Positions 19,788 through 30,229 of a DNA stretch of 64,000 bases are shown one piece after another. The DNA is from Scheffersomyces stipitis CBS 6054 (lineage: Eukaryota; Ascomycota; Pichiomycetes; Serinales; Debaryomycetaceae), in assembly GCF_000209165.1 (NCBI RefSeq), contig NC_009068.1:1860001-1924000 (forward strand). The letters are read 5' to 3'. A program made the position numbers and the translations under genes. Position 1 is the stretch's first letter, and every line of letters starts with the position of its first letter. The notes under the pieces were generated by a model, which made no database searches, had not been told where the DNA came from, and was given only the letters and a program-made list of their open reading frames with translations.

Positions 19788-21770
19788 TCAACTTTCGTAC
19801 CTGACATACAAAGCATCGATGAAATGGGGATGTTTAATTCCTGGAGGTTTCGCAGCCTTGAAGCCTTCGACAGCTTCCTGGACACTCCAGCCCATTTTTT
19901 CTACCAAGTAGCAGCAGATGAGGAACCCTGTTCTGTTGAAGCCGTAATGGCAATGGACCGCTATTAACGGATTCTCTACATTTTCATTGCTGGACAAAAT
20001 GTCATCTACCAATTGAATGAACCTTCTAATGGCAATCTGGTCTGGAACTACTTTGGACACTGTGGCACATTTATAGTATTTGATGTTCTTCAACGTCTTG
20101 GGACTGTAGGGGGGTATATCGGCAGAGATATCTACAATGGCTATGAGATTTCCCTTCGGTATACCTTCAGCCCTGTTGTCCTTGTTTGCACCGTAGAAAA
20201 GGTCCTCTACTATGGTGGGCGAATGGTGGCTATCTCCCTCTCTGAGAGTTTTCATTCCAAGTAGAACTGCTACATCTTTACCATTATGTCTGGTTATGTT
20301 AGTGGAAATAGGTTTCAATTGCATCCACTTCTGTTCATTTTTCAAGCCCCATTTGTCGCCAGAGATTTTGGCTTTTACCTTCAATACCCAAGCAGGCGAT
20401 AAGTGCAATCTTTCAGGGAATTTCGACTCTATGTGATTTAGTATAATACCACTGATGAATTCAGGCTTGGCTAATAGTAATGAATGGCCCGCATTTGTTA
20501 CTTCTATGGCCTCAGACACCTTTCTGTCAAACGTCTTTGTTAAGAAGTTCTGGGTCTTGTGGATTATCTTTGCAGCTGTCAATCTGTCGTCGGTACCTCC
20601 AAGAAGTAACGTTTTCTCGTAGACGGTTTTGTCCTGGGGGTTGTCGTTGAAGTTGGAGATGGCTTCTATCAATTCAGAGTACTTGGCCTTGTTGAAGCCT
20701 CTTACGTATTTAAGTATCACTTCTGAATTGACATCCATGTTCCAGCGGAACTGACGTAGTTTGTTGTAGATGCTATTAGAGATGCCTGCGACATTTCCCA
20801 ATTGCCGCAATACGCTTGTGCTCTCGAGTCCTTCGAGTCTATCCCAGGTTCTGAAGAAGTTGAAAAATGCTGGGAAGTATGTGAAAAACGTAAGCATCGA
20901 CACCGTTGCCGGCTTGGCTCCTTCCTGGGACTCGATATCGTCTTCAAAATCTGGTGGAGAAAGCAAGATGAGTCCTTCTACAGTCTGTTTCGATAGTTTT
21001 CTAGCGAGCTTGACGCTCAAGTGGGTCCCCATCGAATGGCCCACGATAACGATTTTCTTCCCCGCAGGAATTTTCTGTTGAATAAGTTCAAAGATGATGT
21101 TTACGATGTTGTCTGTCTTGAAATCTTCCCAAGACATTCTTTTTACGGAAGACGATATTCTTCTCTGGTCTTCAGGAGAGATCTGTGATACCGATTTACG
21201 TTTGGTTTTTGTTTCAAAGCTGAGCTTGGAGTTACCAAACCCAGGGAGATCGAGGGCTATGATCTCCAGACACTGCGACAAAAGACCCATTAACGGCTCG
21301 AACTGCGACATTTGTCCTCCTAGTCCGTGAATGAAGACAAGAATAGGTGATTCACGGAGCTCTCGCATAAGATCGAGATCATCTTCAGCCGCCGATTGGT
21401 TTGTTTCGTTACGTAAGAAGCTGACAAGAGGATGGGGCACATGTACGGTGTTTAAGGTTACCGAATCGACGGAAAGTGATGGTTGGCGAGACAAGTCTAC
21501 ATCGACAATCTCGGTGTATTTAGCCACCAACGAGCAATCGTTGGGTTCCGATTCGAGCACATACTGCTCAAATGTATTGGGATAGCCTAGAAGGGCAATT
21601 CTGGAGAACTGATGGAGTTTGGACCAAAAAGTGGCTGTTTTCTCGAGTTGTTCTGATGCCAACTGCTTAAGTTTGTCAGCTGCGAGGTTAGAAGACGAGC
21701 CATTCTGTGAAGAGGAAGCCGAAACGGCAAGGAGCTCCAGCACGTCGTCCTCTGATACAGACGACAGCAT
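19788..21770 (-). CDS. Fusion protein: alpha/beta-hydrolase plus CX5R dual-specificity-type phosphatase domain
   Basis: A 660-residue protein with two enzyme domains. Residues about 140-420 form an alpha/beta-hydrolase: the oxyanion-hole motif VFIHGLGG, then LDLPGFGNS, the nucleophile elbow GHSMG with Ser246, and a late His in TNAGHSLL. Residues about 480-660 hold a cysteine-phosphatase domain with Cys607 and Arg613 in HCHYGFNRTG, followed by FLICCYLVEKMGW. This P-loop most resembles the RNA-triphosphatase-like DUSP11/capping-enzyme branch (HC-x-HG-x-NRTG). The N-terminal 130 residues are Ser-rich then unassigned. Both catalytic cores look intact. Substrates are unknown; lipid or protein ester for the first domain and phosphorylated RNA, lipid or protein for the second are all possible. 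I believe similar fusions occur in other fungi but cannot check it. Confidence 0.85.
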   Translation of the reverse strand: MLSSVSEDDVLELLAVSASSSQNGSSSNLAADKLKQLASEQLEKTATFWSKLHQFSRIALLGYPNTFEQYVLESEPNDCSLVAKYTEIVDVDLSRQPSLSVDSVTLNTVHVPHPLVSFLRNETNQSAAEDDLDLMRELRESPILVFIHGLGGQMSQFEPLMGLLSQCLEIIALDLPGFGNSKLSFETKTKRKSVSQISPEDQRRISSSVKRMSWEDFKTDNIVNIIFELIQQKIPAGKKIVIVGHSMGTHLSVKLARKLSKQTVEGLILLSPPDFEDDIESQEGAKPATVSMLTFFTYFPAFFNFFRTWDRLEGLESTSVLRQLGNVAGISNSIYNKLRQFRWNMDVNSEVILKYVRGFNKAKYSELIEAISNFNDNPQDKTVYEKTLLLGGTDDRLTAAKIIHKTQNFLTKTFDRKVSEAIEVTNAGHSLLLAKPEFISGIILNHIESKFPERLHLSPAWVLKVKAKISGDKWGLKNEQKWMQLKPISTNITRHNGKDVAVLLGMKTLREGDSHHSPTIVEDLFYGANKDNRAEGIPKGNLIAIVDISADIPPYSPKTLKNIKYYKCATVSKVVPDQIAIRRFIQLVDDILSSNENVENPLIAVHCHYGFNRTGFLICCYLVEKMGWSVQEAVEGFKAAKPPGIKHPHFIDALYVRYES

Positions 21771-22267
21771 GGTTGTGGCGATTTGTGTGCAATTAAGTGC
21801 AAAGAGGAGGCAGTCTTGGAATTGTGGAGAAGAAAAGAGGCCAAATAAAGATTAAACTGAAATCGTGCAGCTAGATAAACTGCTGTAGCAGAAGGGGCGA
21901 CATTGTGGTTGGCGCGACATTGTGACGTAGACAGATAGCGAGGCAGTGGTCAGAATATATTCAGCATTTGATAAATATTCCACATGTTTCAACCTCCAGC
22001 AAGTTGAGGAATTCTGCGGAAATGTGTGTGTATTTATATTCGTAAGATATTCCTTGACTCTCTTAAATACTTAAACTTTTCTCTCGTACAATTTCCAAAT
22101 ATTCACTCTATTATTTCTAAATATATTCTGATTCTTTTTCCTGCATGAAGAATCAAAAAAAACAAAGATCAAACAATTAGCAATTAGCAAATATTCAAGG
22201 CTGTAGCCTTTTCTTTCCTGGCATATCACATCCATCGTCTTTCCAAGTGACACGTCGCATTCTCCAC
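21771..22267. other. Divergent promoter between the hydrolase-phosphatase gene and NEO1
   Basis: No gene is seen. The middle is AT-rich (about 22040-22200) with the TATTTATATTCG box at about 22031. In-frame non-ATG codons extend the NEO1 frame upstream to 22247, but the first ATG is 22268. Confidence 0.45.
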
Positions 22268-25200
22268 ATGTCACGGCGGTACTCGTTTTCCGACGACGGT
22301 AACTCGTTTGAGGACCTTGAGACTTCGCTCGATAAGGCCCTCAACCATGCGCTGAACAACTTGTTCAGTTATACCAACACCTCCAATGGCCATGGCAACG
22401 GATCCAGGACAAATTCGCAGGGGTCCGCGGGTGCCATCCCGCTCGCAACAATGGCTCTGTATCCGGGGGATGGATCCGGCCACGGTATGGCCCGCTCAGC
22501 GTCAGCCGAACACAACGACTCTTCACCACTCATAGCCTCCAATCTCTACGCTAATCATAATAGACTGTTTCTGTCGTCAGCATCATCGCTCAACGCCACG
22601 GCCCGTTCGTTGCTGATGCTGCTGAAGCGCTTTCTCCGGAAAGCGCTTGGCTTTTTCCGTCACGCTCATCGCGAGTTATCCCTGAACGGCGACAGACTCC
22701 GACTCTCTAGTGGAGATGCTGCTTTAGGCTCCACCTCCGTCGGCAGAAACGGGTCTGGTCCCAGTTCTGAGTCTTCACAACGGTTTATCTCGCCCCGAAG
22801 TAAGTCCACTACAACCACATATCCCTCTAATGCCATCTCGAACGCCAAATACAATCCCATCACCTTCATTCCCATTATCTTATATGAGCAGTTTAAGTTC
22901 TTCTTCAACTTGTACTTCCTCGTCGTAGCTCTCTCACAGATCATTCCTCAGTTGCGGATCGGCTACCTTTCCTCGTATATTGTTCCGCTCGGGTTTGTGC
23001 TCACAGTGACAATGATGAAAGAAGCGGGTGACGATATTGCCAGACGTCGTCGTGACCGTGAACAGAACAATGAACTCTACGAAGTACTCAATCGCAGCTC
23101 TCCTTCGGCTTTAAGCAACGAAATCAAGTTGATACCGTCGCGCAATTTGAAGGTGGGAGACTTAGTCCGACTCCACAAAGATACGCGGATTCCTGCTGAC
23201 ATGGTCTTACTTCAGACTTCCGATAAAGACGGATCAGGAGAAGCGTTCATTAAGACTGACCAGCTAGATGGAGAAACTGATTGGAAGCTCCGAATTGCCA
23301 ACAGTGCTTCCCAGTCGTTGACAGACATAAATCTGCTAATTAACAACATCTCGCTTATCGTAGGAAATCCCACTAAGTCTATCCACCATTTCAACGGAAA
23401 GTTGATTTACCATCCGCTGCTGGCAGCAGGCTCTACACTGCCTACCTCCAGTAACGAGACCATAGCATTAACCGTCGACCAGACATTATGGGCCAACACG
23501 GTCTTAGCGTCTGGAACAGCAATAGCAATCGTAGTGTATACCGGTGTAGAAACGCGACAGGCCATGAACACCACCATGACGGGAGTGAAAACGGGCTTGT
23601 TAGAGTTGGAAATTAACAGTTTGTCCAAGATTTTGTGTTTCACGGTGTTTTTGTTGTCTGTGGTTTTGGTCTTGGCCAATGGGTTTCCCTTGAAGTCAAC
23701 ATGGTACATTGATATCATGCGATTCTTGATTTTATTCTCTACCATCATTCCGGTTTCCTTGAGAGTGAACTTGGATTTGGCCAAATCGGTGTACGCCTCT
23801 CAGATCCAAAAAGATGACGAGATCCCTAACACCATTGTCAGAACCTCGACGATTCCCGAAGATTTGGGCAGAATCGAGTACTTGCTTTCTGACAAGACGG
23901 GCACTTTGACACAGAACGATATGGAACTCAAAAAATTGCATTTAGGTGCGGTCAGCTATGCTGGCGACACCATGGACATTGTTACTGATTATATAACTTC
24001 AATGCTATCTATTCTAGATTCCAAGCCTTCCGGAAGTATGAAGAAACGAGACTTGGGATCCAAGGTGTGTGACTTGGTCTTAACTTTAGCACTCTGTCAC
24101 AATGTGACTCCTTCCTATGAAGACGAAGAGGATGAAGCAGCAGGCATCGTTACGTACCAGGCCGCTTCTCCCGACGAAATCGCCATAGTCAAGTTTACCG
24201 AGTTGGTAGGCTTGAAATTATACAAAAGAGATAGACACACCATTTCTTTGATGCATTTGGCTACGGGTAAAACTTTTGACTACGAAATCTTATACAACTT
24301 CCCGTTTAATTCCGATACCAAGAGAATGGGTATCATCGTAAAAGATAGCCAGCGAGATGAAATATGGTTCATGCAAAAAGGAGCCGACACGGTCATGACC
24401 ACAATTGTTAACTCTAACGATTGGCTAGATGAAGAAACTGGTAATATGGCCAGAGAAGGACTAAGAACTTTAGTGATTGGGCGTAAGAGACTCAGTTCGA
24501 TCCTCTTCAAGGATTTTGTCGAGAGTTTCCAAAACGCTTCTTTGGCTATGCATGACAGAGAGGCAACTATGCAAAAAATTGTCAGTCAATACTTAGAGCA
24601 GGATCTAGAGCTCTTGGGATTAACTGGTGTTGAAGATAAGTTGCAGCGTGATGTGAAGACTTCCATTGAGCTCTTGAGAAATGCTGGGGTCAAGATCTGG
24701 ATGTTGACAGGTGACAAGGTTGAAACTGCCAAGTGTGTTTCGATCAGTGCCAGGTTGATTTCCCGGGGCCAGTATGTTCACCAGATCACCAAAATTAACC
24801 ATCCGGATCTTGCTATGAACCAGTTGGAATATTTGAAGACTAACACCAACGCTTGCTTGTTGATTGATGGTGAATCGCTTGCAACGTACATGAAGTTTTT
24901 CAAACACGACTTCTTTGAAATCGTAGTTAAGTTGCCAGCTGTAATCGCCTGCAGGTGTTCTCCACAGCAGAAAGCCGACGTTGCCTTGATGATTAGAGAA
25001 ATCACTGGTAAAAGGGTATGTTGTATTGGAGACGGTGGGAACGATGTCAGTATGATTCAATGTGCGGATGTGGGTGTGGGTATTGTAGGAAAGGAAGGAA
25101 AGCAGGCATCATTAGCAGCAGATTTCAGTATCGATCAGTTCTGTTACTTGCTGAAGTTGCTCTTATGGCATGGCAGAAACTCGTACAAGCGTTCGGCAAA

Positions 25201-25834
25201 GTTGGGACAGTTTATTATCCATCGTGGATTGTTGATTTCTGTAGCGCAAGCTGTATACTCCATTTCCAGCAAGTTTGAACCTCTAGCCTTGTACCAGGGC
25301 TGGTTGATGGTAGGTTATTCTACTGTGTATACCATGGCTCCTGTTTTCTCGTTGACTTTGGACTGCGATATAGATGAGCATTTGACAAGGTTGTATCCCG
25401 AGTTGTACAAAGAATTAACCTTGGGCAAGTCGTTGTCGTACCGAACCTTTTTCATGTGGGTAGCGATTTCATTATTCCAGGGCAGTGTGATCCAGCTCTT
25501 GTCGCAACAATTCCAGACTGTCAAGTTGGAGAACTTTAAGACCATGGTAGCGTTGTCGTTCTCGTCTTTGATCTACAACGAGTTGATCATGGTAGGTTTG
25601 TCCATCAACAAGTGGAACAAGGTAATGGTTAGTACTATCATTATCACATTCTTGATCTACATAGGCTCGGTTCCCTTCTTGGGCGAATACTTTGATTTGG
25701 AGTACGTTAGCTCTGTCAGCTACATCTGGCAAGTGGCTGTGCTCTTGGCCATCAGTTTGTTCCCTGTCTGGTTGTCTCAGTACATTAATAGAAAGTTGAG
25801 ACCTCCTAGTTACGCCAAGGTTCAAACAGACTAA
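22268..25834 (+). CDS. NEO1: P4-type ATPase, phospholipid flippase Neo1
   Basis: A 1188-residue P-type ATPase of the Neo1/ATP9 subgroup, which flips phosphatidylethanolamine and phosphatidylserine in Golgi and endosomal membranes and, unlike other P4 ATPases, needs no Cdc50 partner. Seen: P4 actuator motif DGETDWKLR from about residue 334, phosphorylation site Asp542 in SDKTGTLTQND, hinge GDGGNDVSMI from about residue 921, and about ten hydrophobic segments. The N-terminal 180 residues are Ser/Asn/Gly-rich and low-complexity. The C-terminal WHGRNSYKRSAKLGQF is typical for Neo1. First ATG used. CTG in YLLKLL (about residue 959) should be Ser. Its stop overlaps the stop of a small convergent ORF. 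Confidence 0.95.
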   Translation: MSRRYSFSDDGNSFEDLETSLDKALNHALNNLFSYTNTSNGHGNGSRTNSQGSAGAIPLATMALYPGDGSGHGMARSASAEHNDSSPLIASNLYANHNRLFLSSASSLNATARSLLMLLKRFLRKALGFFRHAHRELSLNGDRLRLSSGDAALGSTSVGRNGSGPSSESSQRFISPRSKSTTTTYPSNAISNAKYNPITFIPIILYEQFKFFFNLYFLVVALSQIIPQLRIGYLSSYIVPLGFVLTVTMMKEAGDDIARRRRDREQNNELYEVLNRSSPSALSNEIKLIPSRNLKVGDLVRLHKDTRIPADMVLLQTSDKDGSGEAFIKTDQLDGETDWKLRIANSASQSLTDINLLINNISLIVGNPTKSIHHFNGKLIYHPLLAAGSTLPTSSNETIALTVDQTLWANTVLASGTAIAIVVYTGVETRQAMNTTMTGVKTGLLELEINSLSKILCFTVFLLSVVLVLANGFPLKSTWYIDIMRFLILFSTIIPVSLRVNLDLAKSVYASQIQKDDEIPNTIVRTSTIPEDLGRIEYLLSDKTGTLTQNDMELKKLHLGAVSYAGDTMDIVTDYITSMLSILDSKPSGSMKKRDLGSKVCDLVLTLALCHNVTPSYEDEEDEAAGIVTYQAASPDEIAIVKFTELVGLKLYKRDRHTISLMHLATGKTFDYEILYNFPFNSDTKRMGIIVKDSQRDEIWFMQKGADTVMTTIVNSNDWLDEETGNMAREGLRTLVIGRKRLSSILFKDFVESFQNASLAMHDREATMQKIVSQYLEQDLELLGLTGVEDKLQRDVKTSIELLRNAGVKIWMLTGDKVETAKCVSISARLISRGQYVHQITKINHPDLAMNQLEYLKTNTNACLLIDGESLATYMKFFKHDFFEIVVKLPAVIACRCSPQQKADVALMIREITGKRVCCIGDGGNDVSMIQCADVGVGIVGKEGKQASLAADFSIDQFCYLLKLLLWHGRNSYKRSAKLGQFIIHRGLLISVAQAVYSISSKFEPLALYQGWLMVGYSTVYTMAPVFSLTLDCDIDEHLTRLYPELYKELTLGKSLSYRTFFMWVAISLFQGSVIQLLSQQFQTVKLENFKTMVALSFSSLIYNELIMVGLSINKWNKVMVSTIIITFLIYIGSVPFLGEYFDLEYVSSVSYIWQVAVLLAISLFPVWLSQYINRKLRPPSYAKVQTD

Positions 25835-26121
25835 AAAATCAGATGTGATGCGGTTGCAAAGTAGTAACGAACAAATAATTTAATGTCTAATCTAATACAG
25901 TATTTAATGGTAGTAGTTAGTGTAGAGTTGGCTGATTCTAACGCTTCTTCAAAATCAGGTTTGTACTGTACTGAATCCAAACCAAAAGCTAAAACCGAAG
26001 CTACAAACCACGTCGTACCATCGTATAGCTCGTTCCACTCATGCAATCCGTACACGTCTGGAACATCTCCCAACACGTCTGCCCAACACGTCTTATTTAC
26101 AAATTCAACTGTTGGAGCCAT
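25831..26121 (-). CDS. Possible small protein (96 residues), convergent with NEO1
   Basis: ORF starting MAPTVEFVNKTCWADVLGDV with a plausible, Asp/Glu-rich, soluble composition in its first 75 residues. Its stop codon overlaps that of NEO1 (TAG on the minus strand, TAA on the plus). The C-terminal 20 residues look more random and hydrophobic. There is no recognised domain. The plus strand across the same interval is also open (81 residues), which weakens the case. It could be a real short gene, a first exon, or chance. Confidence 0.35.
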   Translation of the reverse strand: MAPTVEFVNKTCWADVLGDVPDVYGLHEWNELYDGTTWFVASVLAFGLDSVQYKPDFEEALESANSTLTTTIKYCIRLDIKLFVRYYFATASHLIF

Positions 26122-27193
26122 TCCGTAGTTCGAGTTCCCATTGGCTGGAAATGAAAAATAAACGTGTTTCGGAGTTTCTCAACCTCCATAAAGAGACTCG
26201 GACGTGTTTACCAACAAACAAAAATACAAAAATTAAGACGTGTGACGTGCTCAGGAACGACTGAGCTGCGACATGAAACAATAGAAGTTGCAACAGGAGA
26301 TCACATTACCAGAAATGGAATGGCTTTGCATTTCCACCACGAAGCTTTATCTGGGCAATAGCCGAACATCGGAACAATTCGCAGCCATTCTTACCCAGAA
26401 ACGAGACCCAGGCTATGCCTATACGATGGATCTAGACTCAAGGCACGAACGAAAGCCAAACGACCAAACAGATCTCAAGGACAGTGCTGGCCCCGAAACC
26501 AGAAGGCACAGCGTGGAAAGAGAAGGACCAGGTGAATTGTGGGGAATCCGGAAAACGAAACCTATGGATCTATAGAAATGCGCGGGACGAGGTTCCGTAA
26601 ACAGAAACCGCCGTCGGAACAACAAGCCGACATCCATCGCCAGAAATCTCGCATGGTAGCGCTCTGAATTTTGGTTGCGACGAAACCGAAGAACACAAGA
26701 CCTGACGTTTACAACTTAGGGATACCATACGTTCTTGGCCGTCGTATAGTGCTTTCAACTTGCACCATGGGCCCCTACTGGCTGGGAGCTCGCCTGCACC
26801 GCGGAAGTGGGACCATCAGGGATCGTACCACTTGCAAATGTTGAGAATGGAACGCCTGCACACAGTCTATTATGCAACAAACACACTATTTTGGCACCAA
26901 AGTACCAAGTATGTAGTCATATTTAGTAAGGAGGAATAATTGTTGTGGCACCTGTTTTAGTTGCGTTAGGCGAGGCTGGATGGAGTATATAAGCAGCGGA
27001 TTTTCTTGACCGATTTCAATTTTTCCAGTTTGTTTAACGTCACTTTGATCTACTAGCATTTCAACTGGATTTACCCGTTGCTTGACACACCCTCCTGAAT
27101 CTGTCTTATCGTCTCGCCTGGTGCTCAGACTAGCTAAGTTTAATTTTGATTATTCCGATTCTCATTTTTCACACCCATTTCAATCCCACACAA
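26122..27193. other. Gene-poor stretch with a TATA-containing promoter at its right end
   Basis: Open frames on both strands at 26288-26760 are charged, repetitive and mutually overlapping; I do not support them. At 26986 a TATATAAG box lies about 210 bp before the small ORF at 27194. Confidence 0.45.
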
Positions 27194-27352
27194 ATGAAGC
27201 CAATCAACAGAAGTTCTGCCGCTCTTATCTTGGCCTACCTGGCGTTGTCGGCCACCTTGCCGTTCTTATTGTCGTACAAGGAATCGCACGGGATAGAGCC
27301 AAATACATACAAGGGAACCATCAGTTCCAGGTCGCTATTCAACAAGATCTAA
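27194..27352 (+). CDS. Small single-TM protein (52 residues), unknown
   Basis: The ORF begins MKPINRSSAALILAY, has one hydrophobic helix (about residues 9-27), and a polar tail SYKESHGIEPNTYKG ending SRSLFNKI. The basic start followed by a helix would suit a small mitochondrial or ER tail-in protein. The context supports expression: a TATATAAG box at 26986, a T-rich leader, and an A at -3 before the ATG. One CTG codon (residue 16) reads as Ser in this clade. I do not recognise the family. Confidence 0.5.
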   Translation: MKPINRSSAALILAYLALSATLPFLLSYKESHGIEPNTYKGTISSRSLFNKI

Positions 27353-27800
27353 ACCACTTGATTTATTTTTTTCATGTTAGTTTAACATCTTTGGGGTCCT
27401 GGTTGGTTCTGGTTTGCACTATAAACATCGGCATTATAGTGAGTCGACATCGCTATCGTTGCTTGCGGTTACTGGTTATTCATATTTAATTCTTCACATA
27501 ATTCATCTAATTTACAATACGTTTTAAGTACCTCCTGTAGAAAGTAGTGATTTGCTAGAAACAACGAAAAGTTTGGTTTAATTTAGAACAAAAATGCCAA
27601 CAATACTACAACATAGTTACATATGATTTTGCAAGGGCCAGTGCCATTAGAATTTCGCTAATGAAATATTAACTATTAACAACCATCCTAATAGCTAGTA
27701 TCCAGTTACCACTACTTTAATATCTACTTTTTAGTAGCTACCAAAAATAATAACCATTCAATACTGTTATTGAGTAGTTACATTTTAATTTTCAATTTAT

Positions 27801-27910
27801 GTTACCATTTAATTAAATAACCATTTTAATGACCATTTTAATAGCCAACCATTTATAACCATTATAACCATTTAAATAACCATTTAAATAACCATTTTAA
27901 TACTAACCAT
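27801..27910. repeat. AT-rich degenerate minisatellite, unit about ACCATTTTAATA
   Basis: At least eight imperfect copies of a 10-12 bp unit (ACCATTTTAAT, ACCATTTAAATA, ACCATTATA) in tandem. Flanking sequence back to about 27750 carries more degenerate copies (TAACCATTCAATA, TACCATTTAATTA). Non-coding, of the sort that arises by replication slippage. Confidence 0.75.
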
Positions 27911-28265
27911 GACTGGTTACGGCTACAATTTGAATTCCGCTCTCAAGAATAGCCTCCGCCTGTTTTTAGCTTTTTACTACCTTCCTGTTTATCACTAGAG
28001 ATAAACAACCTTTTTAGCAATCCATTGTGAATCTCACTAATTCATAGATCACTAACTAATGTCCCCCCCAAAAAAAAAATGAGCATGTGTCGTGACGATA
28101 ACTAACAGTTTCTAAGAAACTCATAATTCACCATGTCAGCAGTGGCCGGAGGATGGTGACCAGCATGATACCAACAATTAACTCCAAGTTAACTTCGGAT
28201 TGGAAATCTTCTTTTGAGGCTTGAAGTATTTGGCGTTTTGTTCTCTGTTACCTTATCGCTATTGT

Positions 28266-28279
28266 TCCGAAATTTCGGA
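28266..28279. repeat. Perfect 14-bp palindrome TCCGAAATTTCGGA
   Basis: Self-complementary sequence in a gene-free region. Zinc-cluster factors bind inverted CGG/CCG half-sites, so this may be a binding site (CCG-N6-CGG). There is no direct link to a gene. Confidence 0.5.
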
Positions 28280-29476
28280 GCATGCACCCGATTACTCATC
28301 AGGCTAATAAATTGCGAAAATTTCACTCCGAAGCAATCTGTGGAGAATTGCGATAGCAGCACCCCTTTGGCAAAATCAGTCGATATCGCTAGTAGATATG
28401 ACTAATAGGGATTGTAGTCTCCTCATTGGGTAGAAACGAAGATTTCTCACCTTATAGCTTTTTGATGGGGGGGTTTGTGGGTGTTACATACTAAATAAGC
28501 CATTGCTTCGAAAGATATTGAGTAGAATCACCAAAGTTACCTCCACACATGTAGGCATGGAAATTGAAAAACCCGAATAATATTTAGTTGGGTAGCAAGT
28601 GTTCCTCAAGCAGCCCCACTGTTGGTGTTCAGGGTTCTTATGGACGGAAATTTTTAGAAGTATCGGCTTGCACTTCCGCGTTTCAAACGGAACCTTGTCC
28701 CCTCTATACCCAGCAAGAATACGGATTTCCAGTCTCTAAAAAATACGTTCACTCACATATTTCCAAGATAATATATGGGGTAGACGAAGTTGGTCATTGA
28801 ACTTTAATTAAGCTTGAAGTTCCGAAAGCCTCAGCAGGCTGTTCCGAGTCCTCTAGAGAATGGGGATCTCATGTTACCATGTCGAATCGGAAGTGAAGAA
28901 GCACTACTCTTTATCGGTATCCCCTAAGAGTTAAAGTAATCGGGGTTCACTTCAAATGAAAATTCGGAATAGTTAATTAGTTTTAGAATTTTCATCAGGT
29001 GTTGTATATCCTTTGTTGAATGCTAGCCACTTCAGAAACTATCATTGGCTGGTTCTGTGAACTTTCGTATGTTCAAAATCTTGCATTGAGACAATACCCC
29101 AAGACATGGATCATCCATAACTAAGAATCTTAGTGAATCCCCGGTTTGCTGTTGTAGAGACTTAGTTCCATAAGGAATCTTTGTTCTACTTTTGTTTATT
29201 TTTCTGTAGTCCATTTTTTGCACCCAAATCCAGAAAGCATAGGAAGTGCTACTTGCGGTATCGTATGAGACGCTAATAATATGAGTGTTTTCTAATTCAA
29301 ATTGAAAACTTTGAACTCCAAAGAATTATATCGCTATACTCGATATCTTGTTCCTCTAGTACTTGTTCCTGGTAGAATTCAATTTCCAACAGCACGATCC
29401 ACAACAATAAGATTTGCCAAATGAATACTAATAATATTAATACTAATGAACTATGTACACTGTAGAATAAGGCTAT

Positions 29477-30194
29477 TTACTTCTTGACCCAGTGGGCGTC
29501 GCCTACAAAGTCTTTTATGCTCTTGATACCGTTGATGGTATCGAATATGGATTGTTTCTGAGCAGAGTTCAAACTGCCGTTCTTCATGATCTCGTTCTTG
29601 GAAAATTCGGCCTGAGCAATATCTCCCTTGTACGTCTTGGAGTCGAACTCGATAGGCGTCACCTTACCTTGGACAACAGACTGGAATCTACTGGCAAACT
29701 TGGGAGCATCTAATGTCAAGTTGAAGTTCTTCTGGAGTAAGAATCTATTTCTAGGCACATCGTCGTTGGCCAACTTGTCGATGATTTCCTTTGGCATCAA
29801 GTATGGGTATTTGGACTCGATCAAGGTTTCTTTAGTCAACGAGGCTAATCTGGTGCTTGGTGTGACATTTGAACTGGCTACTTTTCCGTACAAGAAGGTG
29901 TTACCGTTGACTTGTGGCTTCAACGATTCGGCGTGAAGAGTCTTACTTTCTATGCGCTTGGCTACAGTAGGCTTGGAGTTTACGGCAGATCTTTGAACTG
30001 GAGCTCTGGCTTGTCTTCTAGGAGCAGGCGATCTTGCAGAAGAACCAGTAGAAGAGGTTGTAGAAGCAGAAGATGGAGCACTACCAGATTCAGATTGGGA
30101 AGTTCTGTTTCTGTAAGGTCTCTGAGGTCTTTCACCAGCTGGACGAGATTCTCTCTGTTGGTTTTGGTTTTGGTTTTGGTTTTGATTCTGGTTT

Positions 30195-30229
<35 letters not shown>

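Larger units (their letters stand above)
27353..29476. other. 2.1 kb gene-free stretch with an AT-rich repeat
   Basis: No supported gene on either strand. It holds the AACCATTTTAA minisatellite (27801-27910), a C8A10-like run at about 28063-28080, and a perfect 14-bp palindrome TCCGAAATTTCGGA (28266-28279). Several other TTCGGA/TCCGAA hexamers lie between 28190 and 28970. No LTR-like ends or ORF remnants were recognised. Confidence 0.45.

Noticed and set aside
26288..26760. Overlapping ORFs on both strands
   Set aside because: Highly charged, mutually antisense frames without domain features; typical of GC-richer intergenic sequence.
26122..29476. Centromere candidate
   Set aside because: Gene-poor and AT-rich in part, but too short and without the repeat or retroelement clusters expected in this group; nothing specific supports it.
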